A stretch of 5,103 nt of DNA from the NCBI GenBank assembly GCA_032111745.1, contig JAULUH010000277.1, positions 1-5,103 of the forward strand. Reading direction: 5' to 3'. A program made the position numbers and the translations under genes. Under the pieces are notes generated by a model, which was given only the letters and a program-made list of their open reading frames with translations, did not search any database and was not told the DNA's origin. Positions 1 through 5,103 of the stretch are shown here, piece after piece; within the stretch, counting starts at the first letter, position 1; every line of letters begins with the position of its first letter. This DNA is from JAULUH01 sp032111745. Its GTDB lineage: Bacteria; Chloroflexota; Anaerolineae; JAAEKA01.

Positions 1-1148
1 ATCTGCCGGTGCTCGAGGGCCAGGGCCGCTTTGATCAGGCTGGTCACGCCTGCTGCTGCGTCCAGGTGCCCGACGTTGGTCTTCACCGATCCGATGGCGC
101 AGAACTGGCGCCGCTGCGTCGCCCGGTGGAATACCTCCGTCAGCGCCGCGATCTCGATGGGGTCCCCCAGGGCCGTGCCCGTGCCATGGGCCTCGACGTA
201 GGTAATGCTCTCCGGGTCGACGTCGGCCAGAGACTGGGCCATGGCGATGACCTCGGCCTGGCCTTCCACGCTGGGTGCCGTGTAGCCAACCTTCTGGGAG
301 CCGTCGTTGTTGATCGCCGAGCCCTTGATCACCGCGTAGATGGTGTCGCCGTCCAGCAGCGCGTCCTCCAGTCGCTTCAGCACCACGATACCTGCTCCGT
401 TGCCGCTCACTGTGCCCGCTGCCCCGGCGTCGAAGGCCCGGCAGTAGCCGTCGGGCGACACGATGCCTCCCTCCAGATACAGGTAGCCTGCGGTCTGGGG
501 CACCCGCACGGTCACCCCGCCCGCCAGGGCCATGTCGCACTGATAGCTCAGCAGCCCCTGGCACGCCAGGTGCGTCGCCACCAGGCTGGTTGAGCAGGCT
601 GTCTGCACGGTCACGCTGGGCCCCCGCAGGTTGAGCTTATACGATACCCGCGTCGGTAAATAGTCCTTGTCGCTAGCCATGCCTAGCTGGTAACTGTGCA
701 CCGTTTCCCGGATGCTCCGGTTGCGGAGCAGGTTGGTCAGGAGGTAGGTGTTCATCCCCGTGCCCGCGTACACGCCGATTGCCCCGGTGTATGCCTCGGG
801 GTTGTACCCGGCGTGCTCCAGCGCCTCCCAGGCCACCTCCAGGAAAATGCGCTGTTGCGGGTCGATGATGTCGGCCTCCCGGGGATAGATGCCAAAGAAC
901 GTCGCGTCGAAATCCTCCGCGCCCGCCAGCACACCCCCGCGCTTCACGTACAACGGGCGCGCCGCCTCCTCTGCCGGCACTCCCGCCGCGCGCAGCTCAG
1001 CCTCGCCAAAGGTCGCAATCGTCTCCACCCCGTCCGCCAGGTTGCGCCACAGCTGGGCCACGCTGGTCGCGCCCGGGAACCGTCCCGCCATGCCGATGAT
1101 GGCGATCTCGATTCCGTTGATGCCGCTCATGCCGTCTTCGATGCTCAT
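1..1148 (-). CDS. Type I polyketide synthase, N-terminal ketosynthase domain; C-terminus outside window
   Basis: The KS catalyses decarboxylative Claisen condensation, here extending the chain received from the preceding NRPS module. The 382 residues visible run open through the left edge. The KS fold starts at once with IAIIGMAGRFPGA (15-27), then DPQQR, the nucleophile motif TACSTS with Cys185, EAHGTGT with His321, and NVGHLDAAAG with His361, giving the complete Cys-His-His set at normal family spacing. The segment around 218-241 (QTAGYLYLEGG, SPDG, FDA) looks like KSs from hybrid PKS/NRPS lines; that is recalled similarity, not a search. ATG 1148 is chosen because a Shine-Dalgarno-like AAGGGG lies 4 nt upstream. 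ATG 1130 is an alternative that would lose six residues and has a weaker leader. AT and later domains should follow off the window. It sits 8 bp after the PKS-NRPS gene, so the two probably act consecutively. Confidence 0.95.
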   Translation of the reverse strand, partial: MSIEDGMSGINGIEIAIIGMAGRFPGATSVAQLWRNLADGVETIATFGEAELRAAGVPAEEAARPLYVKRGGVLAGAEDFDATFFGIYPREADIIDPQQRIFLEVAWEALEHAGYNPEAYTGAIGVYAGTGMNTYLLTNLLRNRSIRETVHSYQLGMASDKDYLPTRVSYKLNLRGPSVTVQTACSTSLVATHLACQGLLSYQCDMALAGGVTVRVPQTAGYLYLEGGIVSPDGYCRAFDAGAAGTVSGNGAGIVVLKRLEDALLDGDTIYAVIKGSAINNDGSQKVGYTAPSVEGQAEVIAMAQSLADVDPESITYVEAHGTGTALGDPIEIAALTEVFHRATQRRQFCAIGSVKTNVGHLDAAAGVTSLIKAALALEHRQ

Positions 1149-1152
1149 GCTT

Positions 1153-1158
1153 CCCCTT
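1153..1158 (-). promoter_or_regulatory. Ribosome binding site of the downstream PKS gene, overlapping the upstream stop
   Basis: On the minus strand AAGGGG begins inside the TAA stop of the PKS-NRPS gene and lies 4 nt before ATG 1148. It resembles the anti-16S consensus AAGGAGG with one change. The site decides the start in favour of ATG 1148 over ATG 1130. The overlap with the stop codon suggests that ribosomes finishing the first gene re-initiate on the second, which would keep the two subunits in balance. There is no room for a separate promoter or terminator in the 8-bp gap. Confidence 0.7.
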
Positions 1159-4100
1159 AACCGTTTCTACGCCCGCTGCGCTGCTGTGCCATCGCTTGCT
1201 GGCGGGCCCGTTGCTGGGCCAACGCATCCCTCTGCTTCTGGGCCCGTTCCTCGCCCTTCTGGGCCCGTTCCTCGCCCTTCTGGGCCGCCGTTGCCTGGCC
1301 CTCCTCCGCCTGGGACAAATACCGGGCCAGGCTGTGGATGGTCGGATAGCGGAACAGCTCCACGATGGGCACTTCCCGCCCTACTACCTCCTGCACTGCC
1401 GCGTGCACCCGGGCTACCAGCAATGAGTGCCCGCCCAGGTCGAAAAAGTTGTCGTACACGCCCACCCGGTCCGTGCCCAGTGCCTGCCGCCAGATGTCCG
1501 CCAGGGCCTGCTCGATCTCCGTGCGCGGCATCTGGAACTCTGCACCCGACTCCAGCACCTGGCCATCTATCGCTGCCGGCAGCGCCTTACGATCTGCCTT
1601 CCCGCTGGTGGTCGCCGGAATAGACTGCAGAACCACGAACGCCGAAGGCACCATGTAATCGGGCAGCGACTCCTTCAGAAACGCCCGCAGCTCGCCCGCC
1701 GCCGGTGCATCCTCCTGCGCCAAGGTGATGTAGCCCACCAGCCGCTGGCCACCCGTCTTGCCGTTGCCCGCCGCCTCCACGCCCGCCGGCCGTGCCACCA
1801 CCACTGCCTCGCGCACCCCCGGATGCCGCAGCAGCGCCGCCTCCACCTCCTCCAGCTCGATCCGGAAGCCTCTGATCTTCACCTGGTTGTCCACCCGACC
1901 CAGGAAGTCCAGGTTGCCGTCAGGCAGGAAGCGTACCAGGTCGCCCGTCCGGTACATCCGGGAAGTACCCCCGCGCATCCGGCGCCCAAAGCCGTTGGGC
2001 ATGAACCTGGCCGCGGTCAGCGCCGGCTGGTTCAGGTAGCCCCTGGCTACGCCCACACCGCCAATGCACAGCTCGCCCGGCACCCCGACCGGTACCGGCT
2101 GCAGCCAGGCGTCTACCACGTAGACCTCTACGTTGCGGATAGGCCGGCCGATGGGCACTGTAGCCGCATCCTCCGGTAGCTCGCTGGCCTCAAAGAAGGT
2201 CGGGCCAATGGTAGCCTCCGATGGGCCGTAGGCGTTGAAGAAGCGCCGGCCCTCCCGCCACCGCTGCACGATCTCCGGGGTGCACGCCTCTCCCGCCGAG
2301 ATGATGGTGCGCAACTCCGGCAGCTCGGCCGGTTCCAACAGGCGCAATAGGGTCGGCGGCAAGGTGATGGTAGTGATCGCTTGCTTCCTCAGCACCTCAG
2401 TCAGGGCCTGAGGCGATAGAAGCACCTCTCGAGACACCATAGTGAGGCTGGCTCCTGTGGTCAGGGCCATGAATATCTCCGACACCGACGCGTCGAAGCT
2501 GAACGACGCGAACTGCAGCACCCGGCACTCAGGCCCGAGTCCAAAGGCCTCGGTCTGCGCCTGCACCAGGTTGATCAGCCCGTCGTGCTGCAGAATGACT
2601 CCCTTGGGCTTGCCCGTGGAGCCTGAGGTGTAGATGGTATAGGCCAGGTGCGCGCCGCTGGTCGCGTCCGGCATCCGGTCGCTCGGCAGGCGGGCGAGTA
2701 GCCCGGCATCCGCGTCGAGGCACAGCACGTGGGCCCCGGTGTCCGGCAGCTCAGTTGCCAATACCTCCTGCGTCAACACGATTCCTGCCCCGGCATCCTG
2801 CAGGATCGCTGCTGTGCGCTCGCGCGGCGTGGCCGGGTCCAAGGGCACGTACGCGCCACCCGCCTTCAGCACGCCCAGCAGACCCACGATCATCTCCGCG
2901 GACCGCTCCGCCATGATCCCCACCAGCACGTCCGGGCCCACTCCCAGGCCGCGCAGGTAGTGTGCTAGCTGGTTCGCCCGCTGGTCCATCTCCCGGTAGC
3001 TGAGCTGGACCGCCCTGCCCTCCTGCCCGGCGCTGAGGTCTACCACGGCCGTGGCCTCAGGGCTGCGGTCCACCTGGGCCTCGAACAGCCGGTGGATGCC
3101 CATGTCCGCCACCGGCCCATACCCCGTATGGCTCCACGCTCCCAGCAGCACCTGCTCCTCGGCCTGCGCTAACACGGGCAGGCTGCCGACCGGCCGCTCC
3201 GCGTCCGCCACGATGCCCTGCAGCAACGTCCGGTAGTGCTGCAGCATGCGCGCCATCGTGGCGCGGTCGAACAATGCCACGTTGTACTCCAGGGCCGCTC
3301 CCAGTTCGTCCTCCGTATCGGCCACCAGCATGGTCAGGTCAAAGGGCGACATCCGCCGCTCCAACGCCACCGACTCCAGTGGGATGCCCCCCAGGTCTAT
3401 GCGCACCCCCGGCGCACCCAGCGCAAACTGCGAGAGGCCCTGCTCGTACAGCAGATGCGCCCTCTGCATGGCGAACATCACCTGGAAGATGGGGGTGCGG
3501 CTGGGATCGCGCGGCGGCCGCAGCCGCTCCACCAGCCGCGGCAACGGATAGTCCTGGTTCTCCATGGCTCGGAGCACGGTGCGCTGCACCTGGGCCAGCA
3601 GCTCGGCAAAGGTTGCCATACCCCCGAACCGCGTCCGCAAGGCCACCGGGCTGACGAAATACCCCACCAGCCCGCTGAGCGCCGGCTGGGTACGGCCCGT
3701 CATCGGCGAGCCAGCAATGATATCCTCCTGCCCCGTATATCGGTGCAGCAGCGTCTGGAATGCCGCCAGCAAGGTCACGTAGGGCGTGACCCTATGCCGC
3801 TCGCTGAAGACCCTGATCTGCTCCGATAGCTCGACCCCCAGCCCCAGGGACTCCACTGCGCCGGCAAAGCTCTGCACGGCCGGCCGGGGCCGGTCAGTCG
3901 GCAGGTTCAGGTCAGGCAACGGGCCCTCCAGCTCCCCCTGCCAGTACCGCCACTGCTGCTCGCCCGCCGGGCTCTCAAGAAAGCGCTCCTGCCAGGCTAC
4001 GAAATCTGTGTAAGCCAGCGGTAGGGGTGCCAGCGCCGGCGTCTCCGCCGGTGCTCCCAACAGCAGGGCCAGCTCGCTGACTAGGGTTGCTAGCGACCAC

Positions 4101-5103
4101 AGGTCCACGACGATATGGTGCGCCGCCAATAACAGGAAGTGCTCATCCGCTGCCCGCCGGTACAGGGTCACCCGCAGCAGCGGCCCATTCTGCAGGTCGA
4201 ACACCGCGTAGGCCGCGTCTCCCATAGCGTGGCGCAACTGCTCATCGCTCCAACCTGTTGCCTCCACCTCCTCCAGGCCGGCCTCCATGCGCTCGTGTAC
4301 GCGCTGAAAGGGCATTCCCATGCGCGAGCCGAAGGTGGAACGCAGGGCAGGGTGGCGATCCACGACTGCCTGCAACGCGCCAAGCAGCCGACCGGTCTCC
4401 AGTGCCGCACCTACGCGCACGGCATACACCGGATTGTAGACGCTGCCCGGCGCTACCTGGTGCTGCAGCCACAACGCTCGCTGGCCAGCCGACAGGGGAT
4501 ACTCACCTTCCGCCGGCCTTTCCGCCGCCGGCTCCAGCCGCGGCCGCTGGTCGTCCTCCGGCGCGACCAGCCGTGCCAGCAGGTCCGCCGCTAGCTCCCC
4601 GATCGTCGGCCCCTGCAACAGCGTGGCAATTGGCAGTTCCACGTTGAGCCGGGTCTCCACCGCGTTCTTCAGCTCGATGGCCATGATCGAGTCCAGCCCC
4701 AGGGTGTTCAACGGCGCCTCGCGGGCCACCCGGCCGGGCTCAAGGCCCAACACGCGGCCGATCTGGCGCCTGATCTCCTCTTCCAACAGCGGCCCGCGCT
4801 TGGCTTCGCCCGCGGCCAGCAGCTCTTCCCGGGTCAACAACCGCGGTTGCTGCGGCTGCAGCGCTGGATCCATCGCCGCCACGTCCGCCGCGGCAACCGG
4901 CTCCTCCTCGCCGCCGGCCGGCCCCAGGTGGCGGGCGACCGGCGAGCCCGCGATCCAGTAGCGTTCCCGCTGGAAGGGGTAGGTCGGCAGCCGCCGCCGC
5001 GCCCCGGTAGCGCCCCGGTCCAGCCCTGCCCAGTCCACCCTGTGGCCCGCCACATACAGCGCGCCGAGGCTGTCGAGCATCACCGCCCAATCCTCTGCCT
5101 CCC
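1157..5103 (-). CDS. Hybrid PKS-NRPS megasynthase, C-terminal part (AT end-ACP-C-A-PCP); N-terminus outside window
   Basis: This is an assembly-line enzyme, presumably cytoplasmic, that joins a polyketide chain to one amino acid. The frame stays open through the right edge. The GTG/ATG at 5083/5080 is internal, because the preceding codons (E-A-E-D-W-A-V) continue a typical post-AT sequence. Residues are numbered here and below from codon 5083. Domain order is: post-AT linker ending YPFQRERYW (35-43), ACP (about 97-172, Ser132), C (about 195-640), A (about 665-1168), PCP (about 1187-1256, Ser1220), and a charged Gln/Arg-rich tail (1257-1308). No KR, DH, ER, aminotransferase, epimerase, methyltransferase or thioesterase is present in this part. 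The stop is TAA at 1159-1157, and the next gene starts 8 bp later on the same strand. The domains read through without frameshift and all core motifs are intact, so I expect it to be functional. Family assignment is secure; the product and the upstream modules are unknown. Confidence 0.96.
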   Translation of the reverse strand, partial: EAEDWAVMLDSLGALYVAGHRVDWAGLDRGATGARRRLPTYPFQRERYWIAGSPVARHLGPAGGEEEPVAAADVAAMDPALQPQQPRLLTREELLAAGEAKRGPLLEEEIRRQIGRVLGLEPGRVAREAPLNTLGLDSIMAIELKNAVETRLNVELPIATLLQGPTIGELAADLLARLVAPEDDQRPRLEPAAERPAEGEYPLSAGQRALWLQHQVAPGSVYNPVYAVRVGAALETGRLLGALQAVVDRHPALRSTFGSRMGMPFQRVHERMEAGLEEVEATGWSDEQLRHAMGDAAYAVFDLQNGPLLRVTLYRRAADEHFLLLAAHHIVVDLWSLATLVSELALLLGAPAETPALAPLPLAYTDFVAWQERFLESPAGEQQWRYWQGELEGPLPDLNLPTDRPRPAVQSFAGAVESLGLGVELSEQIRVFSERHRVTPYVTLLAAFQTLLHRYTGQEDIIAGSPMTGRTQPALSGLVGYFVSPVALRTRFGGMATFAELLAQVQRTVLRAMENQDYPLPRLVERLRPPRDPSRTPIFQVMFAMQRAHLLYEQGLSQFALGAPGVRIDLGGIPLESVALERRMSPFDLTMLVADTEDELGAALEYNVALFDRATMARMLQHYRTLLQGIVADAERPVGSLPVLAQAEEQVLLGAWSHTGYGPVADMGIHRLFEAQVDRSPEATAVVDLSAGQEGRAVQLSYREMDQRANQLAHYLRGLGVGPDVLVGIMAERSAEMIVGLLGVLKAGGAYVPLDPATPRERTAAILQDAGAGIVLTQEVLATELPDTGAHVLCLDADAGLLARLPSDRMPDATSGAHLAYTIYTSGSTGKPKGVILQHDGLINLVQAQTEAFGLGPECRVLQFASFSFDASVSEIFMALTTGASLTMVSREVLLSPQALTEVLRKQAITTITLPPTLLRLLEPAELPELRTIISAGEACTPEIVQRWREGRRFFNAYGPSEATIGPTFFEASELPEDAATVPIGRPIRNVEVYVVDAWLQPVPVGVPGELCIGGVGVARGYLNQPALTAARFMPNGFGRRMRGGTSRMYRTGDLVRFLPDGNLDFLGRVDNQVKIRGFRIELEEVEAALLRHPGVREAVVVARPAGVEAAGNGKTGGQRLVGYITLAQEDAPAAGELRAFLKESLPDYMVPSAFVVLQSIPATTSGKADRKALPAAIDGQVLESGAEFQMPRTEIEQALADIWRQALGTDRVGVYDNFFDLGGHSLLVARVHAAVQEVVGREVPIVELFRYPTIHSLARYLSQAEEGQATAAQKGEERAQKGEERAQKQRDALAQQRARQQAMAQQRSGRRNG
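1160..1315 (-). other. C-terminal Gln/Arg/Lys/Glu-rich tail, likely inter-protein docking segment
   Basis: Residues 1257-1308 after the PCP are strongly hydrophilic and rich in Ala, Gln, Arg, Lys and Glu, with no Pro and only sparse Gly. The segment contains AQKGEER twice (1267-1280), then AQKQRD and the near-repeats ALAQQRAR and AMAQQRSG. It should form a charged helix or coiled coil. Similar charged C-terminal helices are common on NRPS and PKS subunits that pass the chain to another protein, so a docking role with the next PKS is inferred. It is not an enzymatic domain I recognise. Confidence 0.65.
1236..1286 (-). repeat. 21-bp in-frame tandem direct repeat (2 full copies plus 9 bp)
   Basis: Two identical 21-bp units lie at 1236-1256 and 1257-1277, and the first 9 bases of a third follow at 1278-1286. 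The period equals seven codons, giving the duplicated peptide AQKGEER in the tail of the PKS-NRPS protein. The exact nucleotide identity, beyond what codon redundancy needs, points to recent slippage or duplication. The copy number may vary between strains, and it could also be an assembly artefact. Confidence 0.9.
1316..1525 (-). other. Peptidyl carrier protein (PCP/thiolation) domain
   Basis: This carrier domain, residues about 1187-1256, has the phosphopantetheine site Ser1220 in DNFFDLGGHSLL, the standard PCP signature. It follows the A domain directly and is the last catalytic-line domain of the protein. With no thioesterase, reductase or second C domain after it, its cargo must be handed to another protein, most simply the KS encoded immediately downstream. 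Confidence 0.94.
1580..3091 (-). other. NRPS adenylation (A) domain, aromatic-like specificity code
   Basis: This domain activates an amino acid as its aminoacyl-AMP and loads it on the PCP. Motifs: A1 LSYREMDQRAN (694-704), A2 LKAGGAYVPLDP (739-750), A3 YTSGSTGKPKGV (818-829), A5 NAYGPSEATI (950-959), A6 from 1003, A7 YRTGDLVR (1044-1051), A8 about 1062-1081, A9 LPDYMVPSAF (1140-1149), A10 SGKADRKALP (1160-1169) with catalytic Lys1162. Aligned by eye without gaps to GrsA from 235 to 331, the pocket residues are D864, A865, S868, T907, I928, A930, A951, I959, G960, plus K1162. This code (DASTIAAIGK) shares 8 of 10 positions with the Phe code of GrsA as I recall it (DAWTIAAICK) and resembles a recalled Tyr code (DASTVAAVCK). 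Phe or Tyr, or a substituted relative, is the likely substrate; this is a prediction. No methyltransferase is inserted. Confidence 0.93.
3164..4501 (-). other. NRPS condensation (C) domain at the PKS-to-NRPS junction
   Basis: This domain forms the amide bond between the ACP-bound acyl chain (donor) and the aminoacyl-PCP (acceptor). Core motifs in order: C1 PLSAGQRALWLQHQ (196-209), C2 RHPALRSTF (243-251), C3 HHIVVDLWS (322-330), C4 YTDFVAWQ (358-365), C5 GLVGYFVSPVALR (471-483), C6 DYPLPRLVERL (511-521), C7 RTPIFQVMF (529-537). His323 is the second His of HHxxxD, and Asp327 is present, so the active site is intact. The usual Gly after the Asp is Leu, and the usual Asn of the C5 G-x-F-V-N motif is Ser. 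Because the donor is a polyketide ACP, this is best called a hybrid-type C domain. An epimerase is unlikely, because the full C1-C7 set is present and it sits between ACP and A. Confidence 0.93.
4568..4795 (-). other. Acyl carrier protein (ACP) domain
   Basis: This four-helix carrier domain spans residues about 97-172. The phosphopantetheine attachment site is Ser132 in LGLDSIMAIELKN, the G-x-D-S form typical of PKS ACPs rather than the G-G-H/D-S form of PCPs. It follows the post-AT linker after only about 50 residues of low-complexity Ala/Glu/Gln-rich linker, too short for any reductive domain. It presents the polyketide chain to the C domain that starts about 20 residues further on. Confidence 0.92.
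4952..5103 (-). other. C-terminal end of an acyltransferase (AT) region and post-AT linker
   Basis: Local residues from the edge to about 44 read E-D-W-A-V-M-L-D-S-L-G-A-L-Y-V-A-G, then H-R-V-D-W, R-R-R-L-P-T and YPFQRERYW. This is the hallmark segment that follows the AT domain in cis-AT modular PKSs and wraps back onto the KS-AT linker. The catalytic GHSxG serine and the extender-specificity motifs of the AT are outside the window, so malonyl or methylmalonyl selection cannot be judged. Its presence shows that the missing N-terminal part of this protein includes at least an AT and most likely a KS. Confidence 0.88.

Noticed and set aside
9..593. Plus-strand 194-codon open frame
   Set aside because: It is antisense to the KS active-site region, which is conserved in the minus frame; its own sequence resembles no family.
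1149..1156. Possible promoter or terminator between the two genes
   Set aside because: Eight bases leave no room for either, and no hairpin followed by a T run is visible nearby.
889..1623. Plus-strand 244-codon open frame, Pro-rich in its second half
   Set aside because: It spans the junction of two clear minus-strand genes. Its composition (Pro, Ala, Arg, Gly, Ser runs) is that of an antisense reading of GC-rich DNA, and it shows no recognisable domain.
1427..2179. Plus-strand 250-codon open frame
   Set aside because: It lies wholly antisense to the A domain and PCP, is rich in His, Arg and Gln, and has no motifs; it is a GC-driven shadow frame.
3236..3829. Plus-strand 197-codon open frame
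   Set aside because: It is antisense to the C domain (motifs C5-C7 lie in the minus frame), is His/Arg/Gln-rich, and has no domain.
3164..4501. Epimerisation or heterocyclisation domain instead of a C domain
   Set aside because: The HHxxxD motif is present, whereas a heterocyclisation domain would have DxxxxD. The position between ACP and A also fits a condensation domain.
5078..5083. GTG-ATG at the start of the long minus-strand frame as a true translation start
   Set aside because: The frame stays open to the window edge, and the codons upstream continue a normal post-AT sequence. A start here would produce a protein beginning in the middle of an AT linker.

Overview
The window lies inside a type I polyketide synthase / non-ribosomal peptide synthetase (PKS/NRPS) gene cluster. 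Everything I can support is on the minus strand. Two large open frames are read right to left, both cut by the window edges and separated by only 8 bp. The DNA is GC-rich (my rough impression is about two thirds). That fits myxobacteria, Chloroflexota, actinobacteria or an uncultured high-GC bacterium with hybrid megasynthases, but nothing here fixes the taxon. No tRNA, rRNA, CRISPR array, insertion sequence or regulatory gene was seen.

Region 5103-1157 (minus strand) is the C-terminal 1,314 or so residues of a hybrid PKS-NRPS protein that begins outside the window. In order it holds the last residues of an acyltransferase (AT) region, an ACP with no ketoreductase, dehydratase or enoylreductase before it, a condensation (C) domain, an adenylation (A) domain with an aromatic-like pocket (D-A-S-T-I-A-A-I-G-K), a peptidyl carrier protein (PCP), and a Gln/Arg/Lys/Glu-rich tail with a 7-residue tandem repeat. 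There is no epimerase, methyltransferase or thioesterase domain.

Region 1148-1 (minus strand) is the first 382 residues of the next protein, which starts directly with a complete-looking ketosynthase (KS) active-site set (Cys185, His321, His361). A Shine-Dalgarno-like AAGGGG overlaps the stop codon of the first gene, so the two are almost certainly co-transcribed and probably translationally coupled.

Inferred chemistry: the polyketide chain on the ACP, probably still carrying its beta-keto group unless a trans enzyme acts, is joined by the C domain to an aromatic-like amino acid loaded on the PCP. The peptidyl-polyketide then passes in trans to the KS of the following protein for another round of extension. 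This is recognisable hybrid assembly-line biology rather than a new class of system. The less ordinary parts are the unreduced module at the PKS-to-NRPS junction, the variant A-domain pocket, the non-standard C-domain motif, and the asymmetric docking region (long repetitive tail against a very short KS leader).
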